Virus record (IMG/VR): IMGVR_UViG_3300046507_000878 | Coordinates: 1 to 60,561 of that record | Length of the DNA stretch: 60,561 nt | Source of the DNA: a virus | Reading direction: 5' to 3' (one strand) | Shown here: in pieces, positions 30,954 through 40,500 of the stretch | Numbering within the stretch: position 1 is the stretch's first letter | How the letters are laid out: each line of letters opens with the position of its first letter | Program-made: the position numbers and the translations under genes | The notes under the pieces: model-generated | The model's input: only the letters and a program-made list of their open reading frames with translations | What the model was told of the DNA's origin: nothing | Databases searched by the model: none

Positions 30954-32247
30954 ATCTCTTTCGCTGGTTCTCGGCAGGGCTGCATCCAAGCCGATGAAGT
31001 CGCTCGGCGACTGGACCGGAAAGGCCATACGCCTGAGCGACGGAGGCTTCTGGGAATCTTGGCTTGGTGGGCAGTCAAGTTCCGGCAAGGCGGTAAACGT
31101 GGACAATGTGATGCGACTGTCCACTGTCTGGGCTTGCGTACGCATTATTTCGACTTCTGTTGCTGGGTTACCGCTGGGAATTTATCGGCGTAAGGGCGAT
31201 GGCGATCGTGAAGATGCGCGCGATTTTTCGTTGTATGACGTCATCCACAACAGCCCCAATGAGGACATGACTGCGTTTCAGTTCTGGCAGGCAGTGGTTT
31301 CTTCAATGTTGCTTTGGGGCAATGCGTACTGCGAGATTCACCGCTCTGGAACTCGCGTAATCGCGCTGGACTTCCTGATGCCTTCCCGCGTCGATCTTGA
31401 GGTGGACGACGATGGGCGTCTGGAATATTGGTACCGCCCGAAGAAAGGCGCCCGCAGGCAGATTGCTCGAGTAGATATGCTGCATATTCCGGCGTTTAGC
31501 ATAGATGGTCGGGTCGGGATGTCGGCGATCCGATTCGGTGCAGACGTGTTCGGTTCGGCGATGTCTGCCGATGATGCGGCGAATGGCACCTTCAAGAACG
31601 GGTTGCTGCCGACGGTCGCTTTCAGCGTTGATCGCATCCTCAAGCCCGATCAGCGCGACGAGTTCCGCGAATACGTAAAAACCGTCTCCGGCGCCATGAA
31701 CGCAGGTAAATCCCCGGTACTTGAGCAAGGTGTGAAAGCTGAAACCATCGGGATCAACCCGGTTGATGCGCAGTTGCTGGAGTCGCGGGGACATAGCATC
31801 GAGGAAATCTGCCGGTGGTTCGGCGTTCCCCCCTGGATGGTGGGCAAGACCGACGCGGGCAGCAATTGGGGGACCGGGCTTGAGCAGCAGATGATTGCCT
31901 TCCTGACCTTCTGTATCAGCTCTGTCACCAGTCAGATCCAGCAATGCGTCAACAAGAGGCTGTTGAGTCCGGTTGATCGGCGCACGTATTACTCTGAGTT
32001 CTCTCTGGAAGCCTTCCTGAAAGCCGACAGCACCGGGCGCGCAGAGTGGTATAGCAAAATGACGCAGAACGGGATCATGACCCGTGACGAATGCCGCGTT
32101 AAGGAAAATCTCCCGCGCCACGGCGGCAATGCTTCGGTCCTCACCGTGCAGACCAACCTGGCGCCAATTGATCAACTCGGCCAGTCAAATGATGGGCAGG
32201 CCGCCCAAGCAGCCCTCAAAAACTGGCTTGGCCAGACGCAGGAGTAA
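30946..32247 (+). CDS. Portal protein, HK97 family
   Basis: 433 aa, GTG start. DNVMRLSTVWACVRIISTSVAGLPLGIYRR, NEDMTAFQFWQAVVSSMLLWGNAYCEI and RWFGVPPWMVGKTDAGSNWGTGLEQQ are hallmark phage_portal blocks. It forms the dodecameric channel at the head vertex. Confidence 0.95.
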   Translation: MNKSLSLVLGRAASKPMKSLGDWTGKAIRLSDGGFWESWLGGQSSSGKAVNVDNVMRLSTVWACVRIISTSVAGLPLGIYRRKGDGDREDARDFSLYDVIHNSPNEDMTAFQFWQAVVSSMLLWGNAYCEIHRSGTRVIALDFLMPSRVDLEVDDDGRLEYWYRPKKGARRQIARVDMLHIPAFSIDGRVGMSAIRFGADVFGSAMSADDAANGTFKNGLLPTVAFSVDRILKPDQRDEFREYVKTVSGAMNAGKSPVLEQGVKAETIGINPVDAQLLESRGHSIEEICRWFGVPPWMVGKTDAGSNWGTGLEQQMIAFLTFCISSVTSQIQQCVNKRLLSPVDRRTYYSEFSLEAFLKADSTGRAEWYSKMTQNGIMTRDECRVKENLPRHGGNASVLTVQTNLAPIDQLGQSNDGQAAQAALKNWLGQTQE

Positions 32248-32249
32248 CC

Positions 32250-33113
32250 ATGCCTCTGAATGTGAAAGCGCGCAGTTTTAACTGTGAGCTCAGCCCGCGT
32301 GCGCTCGATCTTTGGAACCCTGACCTGCGCGCGGCGCTGGAGGCAGGGACCAACACTATCACCATGTACGGAGTGATCGGCGAGGACTGGTATGGCGAGG
32401 GCGTCACCCTGAAGCGCGTCGACGCTGCATTGCGGGCCATCGGCGACAATCCGCTCACCGTCTATATCAACTCCCCGGGTGGTGACATGTTCGAAGGCAT
32501 CGCGATTTACAACCGCCTGCTCGAGCATTCACAGGAGGTGACGGTCAAGGTTCTCGGTCTTGCCGCTTCGGCAGCCTCCGTCATTGCCATGGCTGGCGCC
32601 AAGCGTGAGGTTGCCAAGACTGCATTCCTGATGATCCACAATTGTTGGACCTACTTTGCCGGCAACCGTCATGCGATCCGCGAACTGGCAGACACGATGG
32701 AAGAGTTCGACCGCGCCATGATCAGCCTGTATGCGGATACCAGCGGCCTGGATGAAGCTGCAGTGGAAAAGATGCTCGACGCGGAGACTTACATGAACGG
32801 ATCGAACGCCGTCGAGAAAGGTTTCGCTACCGGCCTGATCTCTGCTGAAGAGGTTGAGCAGGCTCCGAGCGAGGACGGATCTCAGGCGCATTCGGCCCGC
32901 AAGCTCGACGCGGCGCTGGCCAAATCCGGCATGTCCCGGAGCGAGCGCCGCAAGCTAATTTCTGAAATCAAGACCAGCACGCCTAAAGCTGCTGGCGGCG
33001 ACACGCCTCGCGCTGTCGTGCCGGGCATGCCTAGCGCTGCCCTTGATGTATCCGCGTTTGAGGAAACCGCAAACCAGGCGTCGGCGCTCCGGGGACTTAT
33101 CCCAAGCTGCTAA
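32250..33113 (+). CDS. ClpP-like prohead protease
   Basis: 287 aa. VYINSPGGDMFEGIAIYN, GLAASAASVIAMAG (catalytic Ser107) and FLMIHNCW (His130) give the S14/ClpP fold, with an Asp about 50 residues later. It cleaves the delta domain of the capsid protein during head maturation. The C-terminal 90 residues are an Ala/Ser-rich extension that may act as scaffold. Confidence 0.92.
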   Translation: MPLNVKARSFNCELSPRALDLWNPDLRAALEAGTNTITMYGVIGEDWYGEGVTLKRVDAALRAIGDNPLTVYINSPGGDMFEGIAIYNRLLEHSQEVTVKVLGLAASAASVIAMAGAKREVAKTAFLMIHNCWTYFAGNRHAIRELADTMEEFDRAMISLYADTSGLDEAAVEKMLDAETYMNGSNAVEKGFATGLISAEEVEQAPSEDGSQAHSARKLDAALAKSGMSRSERRKLISEIKTSTPKAAGGDTPRAVVPGMPSAALDVSAFEETANQASALRGLIPSC

Positions 33114-33139
33114 ACGGCTGACACCGCCACTGATCATCG

Positions 33140-33161
33140 ACCGCCCAATTGGCGGTTTTTT
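33140..33161 (+). terminator. Intrinsic terminator between protease and capsid genes
   Basis: ACCGCC (33,140-33,145) and GGCGGT (33,151-33,156) with a 5-base loop and six T. Confidence 0.7.
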
Positions 33162-33182
33162 CATTTCTGAAAGGACAAAACC

Positions 33183-34391
33183 ATGCCTCAAGATCTTTCT
33201 GCAATCGAAGCCTCGCAGAAGCAAACCCAAGCCGATCTGAAAGCCGTCGGCGATCAGATCAAAACCTACGCAGAGCGCACCGAGAAGGAAATCAAGGCCT
33301 CGGGCGAAATGCAGGCTGAAACCCGCACCAAGGTGGATGAACTTCTGAATAAGCAGGGCGAGCTCCAGGCTCGTATGCTTGAGGCTGAGCAAAAGCTGCT
33401 CAACGCAAACTCCGGTCGTGATCGTGGTGAGCGGCAGCAATCAGCGGGTGAGCTGGTAGTGGCCAGCGAGCAGATGCAGGACGTCAATGCCTCATTTCGT
33501 GGCTCCCGCCGGGTCTCTGTGCCGCGCGCCGCTATCACGTCCGTACCGGCCTCCGGTGGTTCTCTGGTTGCGCCTGATCGTCGGCAGGAAATCATCATGC
33601 CGCCTGAACGCCGCCTGACGATTCGGGACCTGATCGCACCAGGTACGACCACCAGCAACTCGTACGAGTACGTTCGCGAGACCGGTTTTACCAACAACGC
33701 CAAGTCCGTAGCAGAGAACACGGCAAAGCCGTATTCCGAACTCACGTTCGAACTGGTGAATGCGCCTGTCCGCACCCTGGCGCACCTGTTCAAAGCGAGT
33801 CGTCAGATCCTCGACGATGCCGCTGCGTTGCAGAGCTACATCGATGCCCGTGCACGCTACGGTCTGCTGACGGTTGAAGAAGTCCAGCTGCTGTACGGAA
33901 ACGGCACCGGTGCCAACCTGCAAGGGCTGATGACACTGGCCGAAGCCTACGCCGCGCCAGCAGGTATCGTCGTGGCTGGCGAACAGCGTATCGACCGCAT
34001 CCGCTTGGCACTCCTGCAAGCGGAATTGTCCGAATTCCCAGCCGACGGCATCGTTCTGAACCCGATCGATTGGGCGGCCATCGAGCTGACCAAAGATGGG
34101 GAAGGTCGCTACATCGTGGGTCAGCCGCAGGAGGGTACCGCCGCTCGTTTGTGGAATCGCCCGGTCGTTTCGACTCAGGCCATGCAGCAGGACGACTTCC
34201 TCACCGGTGCTTTCCGCTTGGGCGCGCAGATCCTCGACCGCATGGAGATCGAAATCCTGATCTCGACCGAGAACGCCGACGATTTCGAAAAGAACATGGT
34301 CACCATCCGCGCGGAAGAGCGTCTGGCATTCGCCGTGTATCGTCCAGAAGCGTTCGTCACCGGCTCGCTGACCGAAGCGGCTGGCGGCTAA
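33183..34391 (+). CDS. Major capsid protein, HK97 fold
   Basis: 402 aa. Residues 1-110 form a coiled-coil delta/scaffold domain (AIEASQKQTQADLKAVGDQIKT...). The mature part begins near residue 115 and shows HK97 features: the N-arm, RLTIRDLIAPGTTTSNSYEYVRETGF and the A-domain EFPADGIVLNPIDWAAIELTKD. The neighbouring ClpP-like protease should remove the delta domain. Confidence 0.95.
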   Translation: MPQDLSAIEASQKQTQADLKAVGDQIKTYAERTEKEIKASGEMQAETRTKVDELLNKQGELQARMLEAEQKLLNANSGRDRGERQQSAGELVVASEQMQDVNASFRGSRRVSVPRAAITSVPASGGSLVAPDRRQEIIMPPERRLTIRDLIAPGTTTSNSYEYVRETGFTNNAKSVAENTAKPYSELTFELVNAPVRTLAHLFKASRQILDDAAALQSYIDARARYGLLTVEEVQLLYGNGTGANLQGLMTLAEAYAAPAGIVVAGEQRIDRIRLALLQAELSEFPADGIVLNPIDWAAIELTKDGEGRYIVGQPQEGTAARLWNRPVVSTQAMQQDDFLTGAFRLGAQILDRMEIEILISTENADDFEKNMVTIRAEERLAFAVYRPEAFVTGSLTEAAGG

Positions 34392-34400
34392 CCCAACCAC

Positions 34401-34424
34401 AAAGGCGCCCATGTGGCGCCTTTT
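34401..34424 (+). terminator. Intrinsic terminator after the capsid gene
   Basis: AAAGGCGCC (34,401-34,409) and GGCGCCTTT (34,415-34,423) with a 5-base loop and a short T-tract. Confidence 0.7.
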
Positions 34425-34437
34425 GGAGAACCTGTTT

Positions 34438-34683
34438 ATGGCTACTGATACCGAAGAAAAGAAAGCGGCCGCCCGTCGCCCCGTTGCCAAGCCCGAGGAC
34501 GAGACGAAAAGTCAGTCCGCAGGGGAGCAGACGGTCACGACAGTCGAAGTCTTTCCGCTGCGTTCGTACCAGGACGAGGGCGAGATTAAGCGCCGAGGTG
34601 GGCCCGGCTACAGCGTTCCCAAACGTCATGCCGACCAACTGATCCTTGCCGGCCTGGCTGCGGACAAAAATCCAAAGGCCTGA
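34438..34683 (+). CDS. Small head-region protein, 81 aa
   Basis: Starts at 34,438 after TGGAG. Charged, low-complexity first half (TDTEEKKAAARRPVAKPEDETK), then a small folded part (YSVPKRHADQLILAGLA). Short proteins like this follow the capsid gene in many Pseudomonas siphophages. The last residues match the ending style of the 35,356 protein. Confidence 0.7.
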   Translation: MATDTEEKKAAARRPVAKPEDETKSQSAGEQTVTTVEVFPLRSYQDEGEIKRRGGPGYSVPKRHADQLILAGLAADKNPKA

Positions 34684-34684
34684 C

Positions 34685-35026
34685 ATGAACGCCATTCCTA
34701 CTGAGCAGGGCATGCAGCACCTGCGCGCTGACGATGATGACCGCGATTACGTGGAGTTGCTCCTGTCCGCCGCCGAGGATAGCGCCGCGCAGTTCATGAA
34801 TCGCCAGTTCTACGCGGACGCTGATTCATTGGGAGAAGCCGTATTGGATGGAACGGCCGGCGCTGATCCGATCGTGATCAACCCATCTGTCCGGGCAGCC
34901 TGCTTGCTCATCTTGGGCAGCCTTTACTCGAACCGGGAGGACGTGGTGGTTGGTGCTGGCTCAAACGAATTGCCACTCGGATCTCGGTCGCTGCTCACAC
35001 CGTATCGAATCGGGATGGGTGTCTGA
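34685..35026 (+). CDS. Head-tail connector protein (gp6-like)
   Basis: 113 aa. QGMQHLRADDDDRDYVELLLSAAEDSAAQFMNRQFY and VRAACLLILGSLYSNRED are the HK97 gp6/connector family blocks, a four-helix adaptor that docks under the portal. The stop overlaps the next start. Confidence 0.9.
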   Translation: MNAIPTEQGMQHLRADDDDRDYVELLLSAAEDSAAQFMNRQFYADADSLGEAVLDGTAGADPIVINPSVRAACLLILGSLYSNREDVVVGAGSNELPLGSRSLLTPYRIGMGV

Positions 35027-35346
35027 TGAGGGCCGGGGGACTACGGCATCATCTCATGCGCCAAGCTGTTGCCCGGTCGCCAAACGGTTCCGGCGGTTTC
35101 GTTGAGGGTTGGGAAGATGTCGGAAAGCTATGGGCTGAAATTACCCTACCAACCGGGCGTACTGCTCCCGTTGCCGAGTCGATTTCAGCCGTTGTCACCG
35201 CTGAGATCAGAATCAGGACAAAGACGGATGTTCTGGCGGGGCAGCGGCTTGTCGGTAAAGCGGTGACCTATCTCATCGAAGCCGTTTTGCAAGATAACGA
35301 TCTGAGCATGACGCGGCTTCTCTGTTCAAATGTTCCGAACCCATAG
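35026..35346 (+). CDS. Head closure protein
   Basis: 106 aa. GGLRHHLMRQAVARSPNGSGGFVEGWEDVGKLWAEI fits the head-tail joining family (SPP1 gp16 / HK97 gp7-like), a beta-barrel stopper of the connector. Confidence 0.85.
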   Translation: MRAGGLRHHLMRQAVARSPNGSGGFVEGWEDVGKLWAEITLPTGRTAPVAESISAVVTAEIRIRTKTDVLAGQRLVGKAVTYLIEAVLQDNDLSMTRLLCSNVPNP

Positions 35347-35355
35347 GGGTATCAG

Positions 35356-35526
35356 ATGAAAGTAGTTGCCAAAGCAAATCTTTCTGGCGCTGTCGGCGAT
35401 CGTGTGCCTGGCGAGGAGTTCACGGTTGACGCTAAGACTGCCGACGACCTTGTTGGTCGCGGGCTGGTTGAAAAAGTAGAGCAGCCGAAGGAAACCAAGC
35501 CCGAGAAAACCCAAGAGAAGGGGTGA
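35356..35526 (+). CDS. Small hypothetical protein, 56 aa
   Basis: KVVAKANLSGAVGDRVPGEEFTVD with a Lys/Glu-rich tail. It is short enough to be overlooked; the start is clear and the gene fills the gap between the closure and the gp10-like genes. It resembles small proteins with a KVxAxxxLxG-type opening seen near connectors. Confidence 0.7.
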   Translation: MKVVAKANLSGAVGDRVPGEEFTVDAKTADDLVGRGLVEKVEQPKETKPEKTQEKG

Positions 35527-35528
35527 TC

Positions 35529-36020
35529 ATGGCGCGGCGATCCCGCCTCTCCGGCGATTTCAAGTTGCGAAAGACTCTTCGCGCAATTCACCAAACCATG
35601 GACAACCACCTAAAACCTGCCATGGAACAGGCCGGACAGCGAGTGTTGGCCACGATGAAAGAATTGGTGCCGCGCGATACTGGTGAGGCTGCTGCTGCGC
35701 TTTCCGTTTTCGTTTCCCGAAGTGGTTTGAACGCTGAAATCGGACTCCGCGGGAAAAAGAATTATCGGCGCTTTTTCTACCTTCGGTTTCTTGAGTACGG
35801 AACGAAGGGATATATCGGCGGCAAACGGGCGGGAAACCGCAATCAACGAGACACCGTAAAAACTGACGGCTCTCATTGGTTCGGCAAACACCCGGACATT
35901 CCCGCACGTCCGGCCCATCCATGGTTGCGGCCTGCCTACCAGGTAAACCGGGAGTTGGTCTTAGCTGACATCAGCGCCGCCGTGAATGAAACGTTGAGGA
36001 GGGCCACCAGCGATGCCTGA
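35529..36020 (+). CDS. HK97 gp10-type tail completion protein
   Basis: 163 aa from the ATG at 35,529. VLATMKELVPRDTGEAAAALSV, RRFFYLRFLEYGTKG and PARPAHPWLRPAY are the gp10/minor tail protein pattern (the FxExGT box). It terminates or attaches the tail tube at the head-proximal end. Confidence 0.9.
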   Translation: MARRSRLSGDFKLRKTLRAIHQTMDNHLKPAMEQAGQRVLATMKELVPRDTGEAAAALSVFVSRSGLNAEIGLRGKKNYRRFFYLRFLEYGTKGYIGGKRAGNRNQRDTVKTDGSHWFGKHPDIPARPAHPWLRPAYQVNRELVLADISAAVNETLRRATSDA

Positions 36021-36399
36021 TCCTTCGGTGGCCCTGCAGCAGGCGCTATACGAGCGCTTGACTGCTGAAGTTTCCGCTCCCGTCTACGACGGGGCGCCCA
36101 TGGATTCGCCAATGCCGTACGTTTCGATTGATCGCGAAATCGCCACGAACGAGCGGCCCATCGCAGGACGCAAGCGTGAGTCACGGCTGATTTATCTGAG
36201 CGTTTGGTCGGATACTCATGGCCAAGCTGAGGCCAAACGCATTGTTGGGCAGGTCGTCGATGCCTTGGATGAGCGTCCTATGGCACTGGCCGTCGGCCGA
36301 GCCGTATCTGTCCGCGTTATTCAATCAGGAACCCAGCGAGAGCCAGATGGGGTCACTTATCAGGGCTCTGTGACCGTTCGCGTGATCACCACTCACTAA
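36013..36399 (+). CDS. DUF3168-type tail terminator protein
   Basis: 128 aa. PSVALQQALYERLTAEVSAPVYDGAPMDSPMPYVSID and LSVWSDTHGQAEAKRIVGQVVDAL match DUF3168 (lambda U-like terminator family). It overlaps the gp10-type gene by 8 bp. Confidence 0.88.
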   Translation: MPDPSVALQQALYERLTAEVSAPVYDGAPMDSPMPYVSIDREIATNERPIAGRKRESRLIYLSVWSDTHGQAEAKRIVGQVVDALDERPMALAVGRAVSVRVIQSGTQREPDGVTYQGSVTVRVITTH

Positions 36400-36444
36400 C
36401 CCAGCCGATTTTGGCTTATCCAATGCGCCTTTGGAGGACTACCC

Positions 36445-36942
36445 ATGGCCGATGACAATCTGAACACAGCCGCCGGCTGCCGAATCTCGATTGGCGGCAA
36501 AACTGCTGCGACAACTGAGACCGAGTTCAAAGCTGACACCTATGTCGAGATCGGCGAGATCGAAGACCTCGGTGAGTTTGGCGACACGTTCAGCTCCGTT
36601 ACGTTTACCTCTCTGCGTGACGGTCGCGTTCGCAAGTACAAGGGCACGGCCGATGCCGGCGACATGACCTTGGCTGTAGGTCTGGACAATGGTGACGCTG
36701 GCCAGAACGCGGTGAAGACTGCACACAAAGATCGAAGCAAGGGTGACTACAACTTCAAAATCACTCTGAACGATGGCGATCCAGCGGCAACCCCGGCGAT
36801 TCTTCCTACCACGTACTACTACCGTGGGAAGGTCATGAACAACACCGTGGCTGCAGGTGCGGCCGACAACGTGGTGCGCCGCAACATTACCATCGGCATC
36901 AACTCGGATGTGTTGGAAATTGCAGCTGGTCCAGCCGTCTGA
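36445..36942 (+). CDS. Major tail tube protein
   Basis: 165 aa, beta-rich. CRISIGGKTAATTETEF, DTYVEIGEIEDLGEFGDTFSSVTFTSLRDGRVRKYKG is the opening of the lambda V-type tube subunits in Pseudomonas siphophages. No Ig-like extra domain. Confidence 0.9.
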   Translation: MADDNLNTAAGCRISIGGKTAATTETEFKADTYVEIGEIEDLGEFGDTFSSVTFTSLRDGRVRKYKGTADAGDMTLAVGLDNGDAGQNAVKTAHKDRSKGDYNFKITLNDGDPAATPAILPTTYYYRGKVMNNTVAAGAADNVVRRNITIGINSDVLEIAAGPAV

Positions 36943-36950
36943 GGTGATGC

Positions 36951-37262
36951 ATGAGCAAAACTCTTCATGGACACATTGACGTTGTCGTTGGCGACGTCAC
37001 CTACGAGCTTCGTCCGACGCTGGCGGCTGTTCGGGCGATTGAGTCGCGCCTGAACGGCCTGCGCGGTGCGTCCGCTGCGCTGCATGCGGTAAGTGTCGAC
37101 GCCGCCGCGATTGTGATCGCCGCTGGCGCGAATCTGGCCGGTGATAAGACGGAAGGGCTTCCTGAGGCCGTCTGGCAACACGGCGTCGCTGAGCTCACAC
37201 CGCGACTGATTGAATTCCTCGGCGCGCTGTACAACCCGCGCGGCGGCAAGCCGGGAAAGTAG
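36951..37262 (+). CDS. G: Tail assembly chaperone G-like (GTA gp11 type)
   Basis: 103 aa. YELRPTLAAVRAIESRLNGL and an Ala-rich helical body fit the GTA_gp11/lambda G group. The last codons are GGA AAG TAG, and the heptamer GGGAAAG at 37,253-37,259 ends exactly at the stop, so a fraction of ribosomes is expected to slip to -1 and make the longer GT protein. Confidence 0.85.
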   Translation: MSKTLHGHIDVVVGDVTYELRPTLAAVRAIESRLNGLRGASAALHAVSVDAAAIVIAAGANLAGDKTEGLPEAVWQHGVAELTPRLIEFLGALYNPRGGKPGK

Positions 37263-37525
37263 CAGCCGAGGGCATCAGCGCCGTAGAGGAAGGGAGCTAC
37301 GTCGATCGGTTGTACTCGGTGGCCACCGGCTGGCTCGGCTGGACTCCTGATGTTGCTTGGCATACGCCTCTCCCTGAGTTGTTCATTGCGATGGACGCGA
37401 AGATTGAATGGGCGCGTATGACAAGCCCCTTTGCTAGTGCTTCAACGCAACCCCCACCACCGCAGAAGCCTGTCGATGTGGCGCAAAAGCTGCGCGCCGC
37501 ACTCACGGGTCGGCGCAACGGCTGA
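36951..37525 (+). CDS. GT: Frameshift product GT (G-like fused to T-like)
   Basis: Slippage by -1 at GGGAAAG reads 103 G residues and then VAAEGISAVEEGSYVDRLYSV... for a further 88 residues to the stop at 37,525, giving 191 aa. The -1 frame has no stop before that point, although its first ATG-like start is absent, so the T-like part is expected only as a fusion. The T part ends in a Pro-rich and basic tail. As in lambda, GT probably binds the tape measure protein while G binds the tube. Join coordinates are 36951..37259 and 37259..37525. Confidence 0.8.
37253..37259 (+). promoter_or_regulatory. -1 programmed frameshift heptamer GGGAAAG
   Basis: Same slippery heptamer as in lambda G/T, in frame as G GGA AAG, directly followed by TAG. 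Confidence 0.85.
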
Positions 37526-37549
37526 TATTTTTGATTGGAGGACCGATAG

Positions 37550-40500
37550 GTGGCTGATTCTGACGTCCAAGGCATGCTCGTTCGGATTGAGGCCACTACC
37601 GCGCAACTGCGGCAAGAGCTTTCTCGGTCGGAAAGTGCTGTTGCCAGCACGGCTCAAAAGATTGATCGCAGTCTTGCAGACGTTGATGGTGCTTTTGATC
37701 GGCTGAACAGCAGCGCAGATAAAGTTGGCGAAACCGTTTCATCGACTTTCGAGAAGATCGGCGCGGGTAACATTGCGGCTGCTGGATCGATTGCCGGCTT
37801 GGTAGCACTCACCAGCAGTACGATTGACTACGCACGCGAGGTTAAAAATCTTGCACAGCTTTCAAATACTTCCGTCGAGGACTTTCAGCGCCTGGCATAC
37901 GGTGCAAAATCGGTCGGCGTTGAGCAAGAAAAACTTTCTGACATCCTGAAGGACACTAACGACCGCGTCGGCGAGTTCCTCCAGCGTGGCAGCGGTGAAA
38001 TGGCCGACTTCTTCAAGGAGATTGCGCCTCAGATCGGGGTAACTGCGGGGCAGTTCGCGAATCTATCTGGTCCCCAGGCCTTGCAGCTGTACTACACCTC
38101 TCTGGAAAAGGCGGGGCTGAACCAACAGCAAGTCACGACTTATATGGAATCGATGGCTGACGAGGCGACCGCCCTAATTCCATTGCTTCGGAATAACGGC
38201 AAAGAGTTTCAGGCTCTGGGAGACCAGGCTGAAAACACTGGTTCTGTAATTTCGGAGTTCAACATCAACCGCCTGGTGACTGCCGGGCAGGCGATCGCAG
38301 GGCTTAAGGCGACCTTTGCGGGTGTGACGAACCAAATCACCGTCGGCCTTCTACCGAGCATCGAACAGGCTACTGATAGCCTGCAAAAAATGCGGGATAA
38401 CGGTGGTGCGAAGCAGCTCGGCGAAACGATAAGTTTCCTCGCAGAAAACGTCGACGTACTGGTGGCTGCACTGGGCGGGAAGCTGGCAGCCGCATTTGCG
38501 AAGTTCGCGATTGATGCTGTGACGTCTGCTGGCTTGGCTACCAAGGCCATGCTGACCAACATCGCGGCGACGAAAGCGTCGGCCATCGCGAAAGCGGAGG
38601 AGACAGCAGCTTCGGCCAGTTCGGCCGCAGCCAAGCTCAAAGAGTCGGTCGCTGCTTACAGTGCTGCACAGGCGATCGAGGCAGAGGCTGCTGCACGCCT
38701 TGCGAGCCTACAGGTGGCGCAACAGCAGATCGGTTATCAGGCAAGGCTTGCAGTCGGTACCGCAGAGGAGGCTCGCTTCTCGGCAGCGCTGGCGGCCATT
38801 GAACGTGACCTGGCTGCCGCAAAGGCTGCGGCGGCCACTGCTTCGAACCAGCTCGCTGCGGCGACTGCTGCTTCCAGTGCGGCGATGGCCCGCGATACTG
38901 CCGCTACAACTGCAAACGCGGCTGCGCAGACACAGGCAGCGGCGGCGAAGAATGTTCTGGCCCGCGCGGGTGCCTCTCTGTTGTCGCTGCTGGGCGGCCC
39001 TGCCGGTATTGCCGCGCTCGCGATAGGCGTCGGCGTCGCGTTCCTAACGATGGGGTCGCACGCCCAAGCGGCGCGTGCGGACATCAACGACCTGAAACGG
39101 TCGGTGGAAGAAGTCCGCAAGGAGTTCAATCAGCTCACGCGGGACCAGCAGCAAGGCGCTCTGGTTCGTGTAACCGATCAGCAGAAGGACTCAGCGAAGC
39201 GCGCAAGTGATGCTTTCGGTGATTTGCGAACCTCGATGCAACGGGCCTTGGTTGGTCCGCGCTCAAGCGAGACAGGATCGAAACAGTTCACCGCGCTGGC
39301 TGACAGCCTCGACAAGGCCAGATCAGCCGGTACGCCATTGTCGGACACCATCCTGCAAGTCGGCAAACAACTGAACATTCCTCAGTCCACTCTGGATGGC
39401 TGGGTGAAGCAGGCCGACAGCGTCAGCAGCCTTGATGTAGAAACCAAGCTGCTGACAGAGCGTCAGGAGATGTATCGCAAGCAATTGGACGGCAGCACCA
39501 AGTCGACCACGGGAAAGACCGACGCTGATATTGCCGCGGAGAACGCGGCGAAAAACTACCAGCAGACCTTGGACAAACAGCTCAACACGCTGAAAGACAA
39601 GACCAAGCTGGAGGAAGCTGACCGGTTTATCACCGAAAACAAAATTGATCCCCAGAGCGACTTGGCGAAGCAGATCCGCGAAACAGCCAAGGCCTTCGAT
39701 GCTCAGAAGCAAGCCGACAAGGATGCCACTGATGCCACTCAGAAGAGCAAGGAGGCGCAGAGCAAGCTAGAACAGCAGCTCAAGGCGTCCGCTGACGGTT
39801 ATGCGAAGTTAAAAGAGCAATTTGACCCAATTGGCGCGGCAGCAGATGAGCAAGCGAAGAAGATCGCCGAACTTCGGTTGCTGTACCAGAACGGAAAGGT
39901 TTCGACGGAAGAGTACGGCCAAGGCCTCGACTGGCTGCAGAAGCAATACGACAAAGCTGTTGCTTCTGCCAACGGCCTGGCTGAAGCGCTGAAATATGAA
40001 GCTGATTTGCAGCGGCAACTGGCCAATGCGCAAGCTTCCTACGACCAATTAGCCGCATCGGTCGGGATGGGCAGCAAGGAGTCCGAAAGGGCCCAGGCAC
40101 GCCTCGCGCTGGAAAGGGAAACCAACGACAAGGTCCTGAGCCTGCGCACGGAGTTGGCCACGGCCACCACGGACAAGCAGCAAAAAGAGCTGGAGAATCA
40201 GATTGCGCTGACGCAGAAGTATGGTGCGTTGCAGGTCGACGCAATGGTGGAAGGCTATCAGAAAGTCGATGAGGCGCAGGGCGACTGGAGGCTGGGGGCG
40301 AGGTCAGCATTTCAGGACTACGCCGATGCTGCTAGTGATGTTGCCGGACAAACAAAATCTGCGTTCACTTCGGCGTTCAGCTCCATGGATGACGCCATCG
40401 ATACCTTTGTGACAACAGGTAAATTCAGCTTCAGTGATTTCACCCGCTCGATCTTGGCCGACATGGCCAAAATCGCTGCGCGGCAAGCGTCGAGCTCTTT

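Noticed and set aside
31303-34490. Long minus-strand frames opposite the portal and capsid genes
   Set aside because: The sense-strand products are unmistakable HK97-type head proteins; the antisense frames have no start signals or motifs.
38640-39130. Antisense frames in the Ala-rich part of the tape measure gene
   Set aside because: Ala/Arg low-complexity shadows caused by the repetitive GC-rich coding sequence.
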